Positions 1-6,471 are shown, numbered from the stretch's first letter. The stretch is 16,430 nt of DNA from Lachnospiraceae bacterium UBA3386 (GCA_002358875.1 DEPS01000075.1:4041-20470); one strand, 5' to 3'. Made by a program: numbers and translations. The notes: generated by a model not told the origin, from the sequence alone.

Positions 1-2
1 CG

Positions 3-51
3 GCACCGATTCGAGTTTAAAAAATCGGTGCATCAGCGCGATTTTTTAAAC
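3..51 (-). other. Two overlapping, mutually exclusive hairpins after glpA-like gene
   Basis: Two perfect inverted repeats share bases. GTTTAAAAAATCG at 15-27 pairs with CGATTTTTTAAAC at 39-51, a 13-bp AT-rich stem whose end touches the stop codon of the glpA-like gene. GCACCGATT at 3-11 pairs with AATCGGTGC at 23-31, a 9-bp stem. Both use bases 23-27, so only one can form at a time. On the minus strand the first could act as a terminator without a clean U tract. The second would form as transcription proceeds. Whether this ends the operon or is an attenuator for a gene beyond the window cannot be seen. Confidence 0.5.
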
Positions 52-1505
52 TAATTACCTCCCTTTGTCCTTTCAAGCACCATTCTGGAATCTCCGCCGA
101 GCTTCGTGATCTTCTCCATCGGAATTCCAAGCTCCCTGTTGATGATTTCCATCGTACGGGGCGAGCAGAAGCCGGCCTGGCATCTTCCCATACCTGCCCT
201 TGTTCTGCGCTTGACGCCGTCGAGCGAGCGTGCGCCCAGAGGCCTGCGGATGGCATCAAGGATCTCGCCTTCTGTGACGGATTCGCAGCGGCAGATGATG
301 CGGCCGTATGCGGGCTCCTTTTTGATGAGTTCATTGCGCTCTTCAAGAGAAAGGTCTGCGGGATTGAGGATGCCCTTGCGGGTGCCGATCCACTCTTCTT
401 TCTCCTCGAGGCCCATCTTTTCCTTCATCATGGCGCCGACATACTCGCCGATCGCGGGGGAGGACGTCAGACCGGGGGACTCGATGCCCGCGCAGTCGAT
501 GAAGTGAGGGGCGTCCTCGACTTCTCCGATGATGAACTCATGATTGTCCTCGTGGGCGCGCAGGCCCGCGAAGGAGGTGATGACCTGACGGATCGGGAGG
601 TTCCTGACATGGTCGCCGGCTTTGGCGATCAGATCGCTGATACCAGCCGCCGTCGTGTTGTTGCCTTCTTTATTATCAATATCGATCGCGGTAGGGCCGA
701 CGATCAGATTGCCGTGGACGGTAGGGGAGACCAGAACGCCCTTGCCGAACTTGGTGGGCTGAGGGAAGATCGTGTGGCTCACATGATTTCCTACAGTCTT
801 GTCCAGCAGGCAGTAGTCGCCGCGCCTTGCCGTGATGTGAATCTTCTTTTCGCTGACCATGTTGTGGAACTTGTCCGCATATACGCCAGCGGCGTTGATG
901 ACATATTTTGCCTTGTAGGTGCCGTTGTTGGTGCGGATCTTCCAGATGGGATTTCCATGTTTTTTGCAGGTATCGGGGATGAGCTCCTCCACCTCGGTAT
1001 TGAAGAAGAACTCCACACCGTTCACCGCAGCGTTTTCCGCCATGGCGATATTGAGGATGAAGGGACAGACGATCCCGCTGGTAGGGGCATAGAGCGCCGC
1101 CACTACCTTGTCGGAGAGATTGGGCTCTTTTTCAAGAGCTTCTTCACGGGTCAGGATCTGCAGGCCTTTGACACCGTTGGCGATCCCGCGGTCATACAGC
1201 TCCTGCAATCCGGCTTTTTCAGATTCGTGGATGCAGACGACCATGGCACCGTTCCTCTTGAAAGGAATATCCAGATCCTTTGAAAGCTGATCCATCATCT
1301 CATTGCCGCGGACATTGAAGCGGGCCATGAGCGAACCTGTCGCCGCGTCAAATCCCGCGTGGATGATCGCACTGTTGGCCTTGGATGTACCGCAGCAGAC
1401 ATCCTCCTCCTTGTCCAGCACACAGACGTTCAGTTTATAACGGGAAAGCTCGCGCGCGACCGCGCACCCCGTGACGCCTGCACCGATGATTATTACATCA
1501 TACAT
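51..1505 (-). CDS. glpA: GlpA-like FAD-dependent glycerol-3-phosphate dehydrogenase with BFD-type [2Fe-2S] domain
   Basis: Likely oxidises glycerol-3-phosphate to dihydroxyacetone phosphate at the membrane. The N-terminus carries the FAD dinucleotide-binding signature (IIGAGVTGCAVAREL, about residues 8-22), followed by a DAO-type oxidoreductase fold. The last ~90 residues form a BFD-like domain with Cys ligands in a CRC ... CQAGFC arrangement (about residues 407, 409, 444 and 449). That combination is typical of anaerobic GlpA-like enzymes in Clostridia, which usually work with further electron-transfer subunits. Two ATGs lie six bases apart at 1511 and 1505. AGGAGG is only 3 nt from the first and 9 nt from the second, so 1505 is preferred. 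It follows glpF and has its own promoter and leader terminator. A broader FAD oxidoreductase role is possible, but the glp context makes G3P the best substrate guess. Confidence 0.9.
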   Translation of the reverse strand: MYDVIIIGAGVTGCAVARELSRYKLNVCVLDKEEDVCCGTSKANSAIIHAGFDAATGSLMARFNVRGNEMMDQLSKDLDIPFKRNGAMVVCIHESEKAGLQELYDRGIANGVKGLQILTREEALEKEPNLSDKVVAALYAPTSGIVCPFILNIAMAENAAVNGVEFFFNTEVEELIPDTCKKHGNPIWKIRTNNGTYKAKYVINAAGVYADKFHNMVSEKKIHITARRGDYCLLDKTVGNHVSHTIFPQPTKFGKGVLVSPTVHGNLIVGPTAIDIDNKEGNNTTAAGISDLIAKAGDHVRNLPIRQVITSFAGLRAHEDNHEFIIGEVEDAPHFIDCAGIESPGLTSSPAIGEYVGAMMKEKMGLEEKEEWIGTRKGILNPADLSLEERNELIKKEPAYGRIICRCESVTEGEILDAIRRPLGARSLDGVKRRTRAGMGRCQAGFCSPRTMEIINRELGIPMEKITKLGGDSRMVLERTKGGN

Positions 1506-1540
1506 TTGCATTGCCCTCCTGTCAGATTAAATTTCAAATA

Positions 1541-1594
1541 AAGAAAGAGTCAGGAAATCAGGTGCCGCGTGCACCTCGATTGCCTGACTCTTTT
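1541..1594 (-). terminator. Leader terminator (attenuator) of the glpA-like gene
   Basis: In the 5' leader, 30-80 nt before the start codon, AAAGAGTCAGG (1544-1554) pairs with CCTGACTCTTT (1583-1593). An inner stem AGGTGC/GCACCT (1560-1565 with 1571-1576) sits inside it. On the minus strand the outer arm runs into a U-rich stretch (UUUCUUUAUUU). A terminator between promoter and gene is the layout known for GlpP-controlled glpD in Bacillus. The RNA just before the stem carries a purine run GAGAAAAGAG that is also present at the same place in the glpP leader. Control by GlpP is inferred. Confidence 0.7.
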
Positions 1595-1609
1595 CTCTGC
1601 AATAGCTAC

Positions 1610-1639
1610 AATATAACCCCAGTCCGCATCAATCGTCAA
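1610..1639 (-). promoter_or_regulatory. Promoter of the glpA-like gene
   Basis: On the minus strand, -35 TTGACG (1634-1639), an 18-nt spacer and -10 TATATT (1610-1615) resemble a sigma-A promoter. Transcription would begin a few bases before the leader terminator at 1541-1594. The rest of the glpF-glpA gap (1640-1808) shows no gene. It is AT-richer and holds a second -10-like TATAAT near 1670 without a matching -35. Confidence 0.6.
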
Positions 1640-1808
1640 GCACGTTCCGTGTCTTTAACGCTCCATGTATTATATAAGGAACAGTTTTTGTTTTGTTTCT
1701 TACAAAATCCCGGAAACCAGACACAAAGACATCCTTCGCGATCCGGCTGTTTCAAGTGCAGCTCAAACTGCCATACTTTGAATCGTTACGATACTTTAAA
1801 TACGATCA

Positions 1809-2531
1809 TTAGAAAGGAAGCGCGCCATAGACAAGGGCCGCCACGACGGTGCCGCAGATCGGAGCCACAACGGGGATCCATGCATAACCCCAGTCGGGAT
1901 CCTTGTTGTCGCCGGGGCAGAACAGCGCGAAAGCGATACGGGGGCTCAGGTCTCTGGCCGCGTTCATGGCATAACCGGTCACGCCGCCGAAGGACATGCC
2001 GATGGAAACGATGATCGCCCATACAAAGACATAGTTGAGGCCGGTTTCGCCCGCGACAGTCTGGCCGATTCCGAGGATGGCGAACATCAGCACGAAGGAA
2101 TCAACAAACTCAGAGAAGAAGTTGAGGCCGGTGTTGCGGATGGAAGGAGCTGTGCAGTAGCAGCCGCGCTTGACATCGTTCTCGGGAGTAGCCGCCAGAT
2201 GGTCATGATACATAATGGTCAGAATGCAGGCGCCGATGAAGCCGCCCAGCATCTCGCCGATCAGATAAAACGGAACTACGCCCCAGGAGATTCCGCCATT
2301 GGCCACGCCGCGGACCGCAAGAGCGATCGTAACAGCAGGATTGAAGTGTGCGCCGGTAGCTTTTCCGAAGATAAAAGCGGGAACCATAACCGCAAGACCC
2401 CAGCCAATGCCGCAGAGGCAGGCGCCGCCGCCCTTCTGGCCGGATTTGTTAAGAGAAATGTTCATGCAGACGCCATCGCCCAGAAGAACAAGAAGCATCG
2501 TTCCGACAAGTTCACAGATAAGAATATTCAT
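1809..2531 (-). CDS. glpF: Glycerol uptake facilitator (aquaglyceroporin, MIP family)
   Basis: A 240-residue membrane channel that lets glycerol diffuse into the cell. The first half-repeat has the canonical NPA motif (HFNPAVTIA, N64). The second reads GYAMNAARDLSPR, with NAA at 190-192 instead of NPA but with the selectivity-filter Arg and Asp (R193, D194) kept. Several hydrophobic segments and family-typical length support the call. The start ATG is preceded by AAAGGGGG about 8 nt upstream. It lies 253 nt downstream of glpK and 297 nt upstream of the glpA-like gene, transcribed the same way. The Arg-containing filter and the glpK neighbour favour glycerol over a pure water channel. Confidence 0.92.
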   Translation of the reverse strand: MNILICELVGTMLLVLLGDGVCMNISLNKSGQKGGGACLCGIGWGLAVMVPAFIFGKATGAHFNPAVTIALAVRGVANGGISWGVVPFYLIGEMLGGFIGACILTIMYHDHLAATPENDVKRGCYCTAPSIRNTGLNFFSEFVDSFVLMFAILGIGQTVAGETGLNYVFVWAIIVSIGMSFGGVTGYAMNAARDLSPRIAFALFCPGDNKDPDWGYAWIPVVAPICGTVVAALVYGALPF

Positions 2532-2587
2532 GATACAACCCCCTTTTAGGTTTTTGAAAAAATAAAACTGTGTGTTATCTCTCCCCG

Positions 2588-2679
2588 CTGAGCGCCCTCA
2601 GGCCGGACCTGTGAGCGCCCTCACGATGATGTAACGATTTTTTTCCGGGCGCACAGGCTTTTAAAGGACCTGTGCACCC
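2588..2679 (-). other. Structured glpK-glpF intergenic leader: twin palindromes and a competing hairpin
   Basis: Three inverted repeats lie in the 5' leader of glpF. CTGAGCGCCCTCAG (2588-2601) and GTGAGCGCCCTCAC (2611-2624) are twin small palindromes 23 bp apart, with the outer pair swapped from C-G to G-C so that pairing is kept. Upstream on the transcript, the arms at 2669-2679 and 2647-2657 form an 11-bp stem with one G-U pair. The 2647-2657 arm can instead pair with 2608-2620 (GGGCGC, two bulged bases, ACAGG), which would break the first hairpin and one palindrome. No U tract follows on the minus strand, so a plain terminator is unlikely. The DNA palindromes could alternatively be operator half-sites. 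The rest of 2680-2784 shows nothing clear. Confidence 0.45.
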
Positions 2680-2784
2680 TTATGATTATTATCAGAGTTA
2701 CTCAATCCCCCTGAAACAATTCCTGATTCACGGGATTTTTACAATACTTCAGACCGTTACTGTCTCTGTTGACAACAGATCCGA

Positions 2785-4284
2785 TCAGTCCTTCGCCCAG
2801 CCGCGGGTCGCTGCGACTGCCTTCTTCCAGCCCTTGAGCTCCTCAGCCCTCTTGGCATCATCCATGGCAGGCTCGAATTCTCTGTCGAGAGCCCAGTTCT
2901 TGATGACGTCGTTCTTGCTGGACCAGAAGCCGACTGCCAGGCCTGCCAGATAGGAGGCGCCCATAGCGGTGGTCTCAACACACTCGGGACGCTGCACAGG
3001 AGTGTCGATCAGGTCGGACTGGAACTGCATGAGGAAGTTGTTCTTGCAGGCGCCGCCGTCGACCTTGAGAGCGCTCAGCTTAACGCCGGAGCCTTCCTCC
3101 ATAGCCGCCAGGACATCTCCCGTCTGGAAAGCCAGGGACTCAAGTGTTGCACGGATGATATGGTACTTGTTGCAGCCGCGGGTCAGGCCGGTGATCGCGC
3201 CGCGTGCATAGGGATCCCAGTAAGGAGCGCCCAGGCCGGTGAAGGCGGGAACAACATAGCAGCCGTTGGTGTCATCCACACGGGTCGCAAAGTACTCGGA
3301 ATCCGGAGACTGGTCCACGACCTTGAGCTCATCGCGCAGCCACTGAATCGCGGCGCCCGCTACGAAGACGGAACCTTCCAGAGCGTACTCGACCTTGCCG
3401 TCAAGACCCCATGCGATGGTGGTCAGCAGGCCGTTGTTGGGATATTTGGGCTTGTCGCCGATGTTCATCAGCAGGAAGCAGCCGGTGCCGTAGGTGTTCT
3501 TTGCCTCGCCGGGAGTGTAGCAGGTCTGGCCGAACAGAGCAGCCTGCTGATCGCCCGCGATACCCGCGATCTTGATCGGGCCGCCGAAGAACTCGGGATC
3601 GGATTCGCCGTAAATGCAGCTCGAAGGTTTTGCCTCAGGAAGCATGCTCTTGGGAACCTCCAGCTGTCTGCAAAGCTCGTCGTCCCATTCCAGAGTGTTG
3701 ATGTTGAACAGAAGTGTTCTGGAAGCGTTGGAATAATCCGTAACATGTACTTTGCCCTTGGTCAGCTTGTAAACCAGCCAGGAATCAACAGTACCGAATG
3801 CGAGCTCGCCCGCCTCTGCCCTTTCGCGGAGGCCTTCGACATTGTTCAGGATCCAGCGAAGCTTTGTGCCGGAGAAATAAGGGTCAAAAACAAGGCCGGT
3901 CTTGTGATACGCGTCATCCGCGATCGTAGGGTACTTCTCCATCAGCTCTGCCTTCATATCAGCTGTCCTGCGGCACTGCCACACGATGGCGTGATAGACG
4001 GGCTGGCCGGTCTTGCGGTCCCATACAATGACAGTTTCTCTCTGGTTCGTGATGCCGATCGCTGCGATATCCTCATAGGTAGCGCCGATCTTCTGCATCG
4101 CCTGACGAGCGACGGAGAGCTGGGTCTGCCAGATTTCGTTCGCGTCGTGCTCAACCCAGCCGGGCTGAGGGAAGAACTGCGTGAACTCCTTCTGAGCCAT
4201 GCTGCAGATCTCACCCTTTTCGTTAAAAAGGATGCAGCGGTTGCTGGTCGTACCAGCGTCGAGTGCCATTACGTATTTTGCCAT
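2785..4284 (-). CDS. glpK: Glycerol kinase
   Basis: Phosphorylates glycerol with ATP to sn-glycerol-3-phosphate in the cytoplasm, trapping glycerol that enters by GlpF. It is a full-length 499-residue FGGY-family kinase. The phosphate-binding DAGTTSNR lies at residues 9-16, the substrate-loop WVEHD at 43-47, the catalytic GDQQAALFGQ around D245, and the C-terminal ATP-site VDGGACKNNFLMQF is present. The frame stays open upstream, but the ATG at 4284 has TAAGGAGGG about 8 nt before it and gives the canonical MAKYVMALDAGTTS start. At the position where many Firmicutes enzymes carry the HPr-phosphorylated His (YHFYG motif, about residue 231), this protein has Glu (PEFFGG). PTS activation by HPr is therefore doubtful. 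Confidence 0.97.
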   Translation of the reverse strand: MAKYVMALDAGTTSNRCILFNEKGEICSMAQKEFTQFFPQPGWVEHDANEIWQTQLSVARQAMQKIGATYEDIAAIGITNQRETVIVWDRKTGQPVYHAIVWQCRRTADMKAELMEKYPTIADDAYHKTGLVFDPYFSGTKLRWILNNVEGLRERAEAGELAFGTVDSWLVYKLTKGKVHVTDYSNASRTLLFNINTLEWDDELCRQLEVPKSMLPEAKPSSCIYGESDPEFFGGPIKIAGIAGDQQAALFGQTCYTPGEAKNTYGTGCFLLMNIGDKPKYPNNGLLTTIAWGLDGKVEYALEGSVFVAGAAIQWLRDELKVVDQSPDSEYFATRVDDTNGCYVVPAFTGLGAPYWDPYARGAITGLTRGCNKYHIIRATLESLAFQTGDVLAAMEEGSGVKLSALKVDGGACKNNFLMQFQSDLIDTPVQRPECVETTAMGASYLAGLAVGFWSSKNDVIKNWALDREFEPAMDDAKRAEELKGWKKAVAATRGWAKD

Positions 4285-4359
4285 TTTGATTCCCTCCTTA
4301 TTTTTTGAGCGCCAGAGCGCAATAGTTAACACAATACTGCTTTAATGCTGTCCTGCACA

Positions 4360-4376
4360 AGTCTGACCGTCAGACT
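4360..4376. promoter_or_regulatory. Perfect 8-1-8 dyad upstream of glpK
   Basis: AGTCTGAC, one central base, then GTCAGACT: a perfect 17-bp palindrome 76 nt before the glpK start, in the 174-nt glpP-glpK gap. With a one-base centre it cannot form a good RNA hairpin loop without unpairing, so a protein-binding operator is more plausible. It is not a recognisable cre site. A weak promoter-like pair (TTGTGC, 18 nt, TATTGT) lies just downstream towards glpK. Function is unknown. Confidence 0.4.
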
Positions 4377-4458
4377 GCCCTGCCATACCGACATGCCTGC
4401 ATACGAAGCTATAGCTGCTCCAGATAAAACGCAAAGTCCGCGAGCCCACGGCATCCTC

Positions 4459-5043
4459 TTACATCTCCCAGACTGCCGAAGAGCTGGTCGAGATCGCAAC
4501 CGCCCCGCTGTTCAGCATGTTCATCACGTCCTCCCGGTCATGAATGAGGCCTCCTGCGATGACCGGGACACGGCTCATTCTGCAGATCCGTTTCATTACC
4601 TTGGGGACAATGATCCCCGGAAGCACTTCGATCACGTCCGGCTGCGACGCGTAGCTGAGCTGGGACTGTTTTTCGATATTCGAGAGCGCCAGGCTGTCCA
4701 GAATAAAAAACCTGAGAACTGTGAACAGTCCAATCTCTTTCGCGTGGCGCACAAGATTCGCCCTGGTCGTAATGATCCCGTCCGCCCGGGTCCGCTGGCG
4801 GATAAAATCGACCGCAGCTTCTTTCTGGCTCAGGCCCGCCACTAAGTCCAGATGGACCATCGCCATCCTGCCGGCCCCCTTGATTTTCTCCACGATCCCT
4901 GTGATCGTACAGACGTCGCCGTACAGGATAAAGACTACCTCGACATCGGTTTTCAGACAGCGCATGAGCTCCATGTCATCCTTTACCGCTGCAATGACGG
5001 GCGCCGCTTCAATCTTCTCAACAAACTCTGTTTTTCTGGGCAT
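4459..5043 (-). CDS. glpP: Glycerol-3-phosphate-responsive antiterminator GlpP
   Basis: Belongs to the G3P antiterminator family. In Bacillus the protein binds leader RNA in the presence of glycerol-3-phosphate and lets polymerase pass a leader terminator. The 194-residue length matches the family. The TIM-barrel-like chain shows HLDLVAGLS (64-72), DGIITTR (88-94), a VIEVLPGII segment and VIAGGLI near the C-terminus, all typical of the family. The ATG at 5043 follows AGGGAG by about 5 nt. Its own leader carries a terminator, which suggests positive autoregulation. Its neighbours glpK, glpF and glpA-like are its expected targets. Confidence 0.92.
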   Translation of the reverse strand: MPRKTEFVEKIEAAPVIAAVKDDMELMRCLKTDVEVVFILYGDVCTITGIVEKIKGAGRMAMVHLDLVAGLSQKEAAVDFIRQRTRADGIITTRANLVRHAKEIGLFTVLRFFILDSLALSNIEKQSQLSYASQPDVIEVLPGIIVPKVMKRICRMSRVPVIAGGLIHDREDVMNMLNSGAVAISTSSSAVWEM

Positions 5044-5094
5044 TCAGCTCCCTTCCGCCTCTCTTTCTACCCTTCTTCGGGCATTTTTAGGCAC

Positions 5095-5153
5095 AAAAAA
5101 AGAATATACACCACAACCAAAGGGTTCCTGTAACCCCCAATGCAGCCATACTC
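5095..5153 (-). terminator. Leader terminator of glpP (attenuator copy 1)
   Basis: The minus-strand RNA folds as GAGUAUG (5153-5147) with UAUAUUC (5108-5102), then GCUGCA with UGUGGU, then GGGUU with AACCC at the tip. Seven U residues (5101-5095) follow directly, which is a classic intrinsic terminator. It lies between the glpP promoter and the glpP start codon. Most of it is repeated at 6306-6364 with base changes that keep pairing. A purine tract (GGAGAAAAGAG) abuts the 5' arm and is a candidate site for antiterminator binding. GlpP as the ligand-dependent regulator is inferred from gene context. Confidence 0.8.
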
Positions 5154-5188
5154 TCTTTTCTCCAGGCGCGTTTATTAACTTGTTATAA

Positions 5189-5217
5189 ATCATATCACTA
5201 ATTTGTATAACATGCAA
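5189..5217 (-). promoter_or_regulatory. Promoter of glpP
   Basis: On the minus strand, -35 TTGCAT (5212-5217), exactly 17 nt, then -10 TATGAT (5189-5194). About 35 nt of leader follow before the terminator hairpin. The same promoter geometry appears at 6400-6428. Between it and the end of the upstream racemase gene (5218-5332) there is no gene, only the partial dyad described separately. Confidence 0.7.
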
Positions 5218-5240
5218 TATAAATTCTTAAAAATCAGTAA

Positions 5241-5259
5241 ACAAATTAGAGATTTTGTC
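5241..5259. promoter_or_regulatory. Imperfect dyad upstream of the glpP promoter
   Basis: ACAAAT ... ATTTTGTC lies about 24 bp upstream of the -35 box. It aligns with the perfect dyad at 6452-6471 in the paralogous promoter region. Preservation in both copies suggests a bound activator or repressor, but no known regulator motif is recognised. Confidence 0.35.
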
Positions 5260-5332
5260 GTCTGTCCCGCTGTTCTCCGTCCTCTCTTTCAGTTATTATT
5301 CACATTTTGGCCAGACAAAAACCGCATTTCTT

Positions 5333-6193
5333 TTACGCCCGAAAACTGATCGGAAAGTCGATTTCATCTTCAAGCGACAGGCTCCCGCCCATTTCAGCAC
5401 AGAGTTTTCCGTCTTCATCCTCAAAAAATCGGACATCAAGGATTCCTCCGGGCTCCCGGAAGGAATATGAAAGGGGAAGGCCCTCCTTATGAACTTTTTT
5501 CTGCTCCAGATACCAGGCTGCGGCAAGGGTGCCGCTTCCGCAGGAAGACTCCCAGACAAGACTCCCGGCTTCCGCCACATAAACAAGAGGAATCAGAGAA
5601 TCGCCGCTTATAAACTGCAGGCCAAAAGCAGGAAAGCTTTTTCCATAGTGCCGGATCAGACTCTCTGCCAGCTTCTCGTCAGGTTCCGTGTCCAAAAGGA
5701 TCATGTGGGCGATTCCTTCGCTGACAACCAGCGGATATCCTTCTTCAGAGACTTTCAACCCGACCGGTATTGGCATCCGGGCATACGAGCGCCCGACAGG
5801 TCCGCCCCCTTCACAGGCCGTCCTCAGCAGCCCCTGTGCGCCGGAGATCTCAATACGGATCTCTCCCCTGCAGACAGTACCCTTTTCCGCCTCATCTTCC
5901 CTTTCCTGTCCAGCCTCCCTGATCTTTTCGCCATTCAAAAGCTTTTCACGCCAGATCAGGTATCCGTAGCTGCGGGCCGCGTTTCCGCAGAATTCCCCGC
6001 CCATCATCTCCAGTCGTCCCGCGCCTCCGAACAGAGGCTGCGTCTCAAAACCCACCTGCTCTGCTCTCAGCTCATTATCTTCCATGATAAGGGCCGCGAT
6101 CTTTGCCCGTTTTTCGGAAGGAACCCTGGTCCTGACGATTGCCGTCCTGTTCCCTGCCGGATCCGCCATCACGATTCTGAGATATTCCGTCAT
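5333..6193 (-). CDS. DapF-fold amino acid racemase/epimerase, substrate unknown
   Basis: A 286-residue protein of the diaminopimelate epimerase-like fold, a PLP-independent two-cysteine racemase. Both catalytic Cys are visible in the right contexts: GEFCGNAARS (C69) in the N-terminal half and SSCGSGTLAA (C218) in the C-terminal half. The motif around C69 and the charged insert at about residues 84-107 differ from housekeeping DapF, so it is more likely one of the family's other racemases, such as histidine racemases of the CntK type. The substrate cannot be read from sequence. The frame is open to a TTG at 6250, but the ATG at 6193 has AGAGGA about 9 nt upstream and gives a DapF-like N-terminus. 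No metallophore or lysine genes are nearby. The leader is a copy of the glpP leader, so co-regulation with glycerol genes is inferred. Confidence 0.8.
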   Translation of the reverse strand: MTEYLRIVMADPAGNRTAIVRTRVPSEKRAKIAALIMEDNELRAEQVGFETQPLFGGAGRLEMMGGEFCGNAARSYGYLIWREKLLNGEKIREAGQEREDEAEKGTVCRGEIRIEISGAQGLLRTACEGGGPVGRSYARMPIPVGLKVSEEGYPLVVSEGIAHMILLDTEPDEKLAESLIRHYGKSFPAFGLQFISGDSLIPLVYVAEAGSLVWESSCGSGTLAAAWYLEQKKVHKEGLPLSYSFREPGGILDVRFFEDEDGKLCAEMGGSLSLEDEIDFPISFRA

Positions 6194-6305
6194 ACCCTGT
6201 TTCCTCTTCAATATCAGGATCTGCCGCCGGACAGAACCGATGGCTGACAATGCAGATAAGTACTCCGTACGCCCCCATAAGGCCTATACGCGTGTTTTTG
6301 GGTAC

Positions 6306-6364
6306 AAAAAAAGAATATGCACTACAACCAAAGGGATTTTTTCATCCCTTTTGCAGCCATACTC
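6306..6364 (-). terminator. Leader terminator of the racemase gene (attenuator copy 2)
   Basis: Minus-strand RNA pairs GAGUAUG (6364-6358) with CAUAUUC (6319-6313), GCUGCA with UGUAGU, and the tip AAAGGGAU with AUCCCUUU (6351-6344 with 6337-6330). Seven U follow (6312-6306). It is the counterpart of 5095-5153. The tip stem has swapped a U-A pair for A-U, and two G-U or U-G pairs have become Watson-Crick. The gene starts 113 nt further on, so this is a leader terminator and not the end of an upstream gene: the next gene upstream is divergent. Confidence 0.8.
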
Positions 6365-6399
6365 TCTCCTCTCCAGACGCGATCATTAACTTGTTATAA

Positions 6400-6428
6400 A
6401 GCATATCATTGTTTTGTAAAAGATTCAA
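6400..6428 (-). promoter_or_regulatory. Promoter of the racemase gene
   Basis: Minus strand: -35 TTGAAT (6423-6428), 17 nt, -10 TATGCT (6400-6405). The bases around and after the -10 (TTATAACAAGTTAAT) are identical to those of the glpP promoter. Confidence 0.68.
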
Positions 6429-6451
6429 ACAGTTTTTTGATCGATCCCGTA

Positions 6452-6471
6452 GACAAATCAGTAGATTTGTC
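6452..6471. promoter_or_regulatory. Perfect 8-4-8 dyad upstream of the racemase promoter
   Basis: GACAAATC, AGTA, GATTTGTC: a perfect inverted repeat about 23 bp upstream of the -35 box and in the divergent intergenic region. The glpP promoter has a weaker version at the same distance. A regulator-binding site is the simplest reading. A hairpin in a transcript from further upstream is also possible. Confidence 0.45.

Noticed and set aside
2641..2680. Ordinary terminator after glpK
   Set aside because: On the minus strand the hairpin is followed by A residues and not U. The U run is on the wrong side.
3160..4308. 382-codon plus-strand frame opposite glpK
   Set aside because: Antisense shadow of glycerol kinase, with no ribosome site and no recognisable protein motif.
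6250..6250. Upstream TTG start for the racemase
   Set aside because: It would add 19 residues before the DapF-like N-terminus. The ATG at 6193 has a ribosome site and fits the family start.
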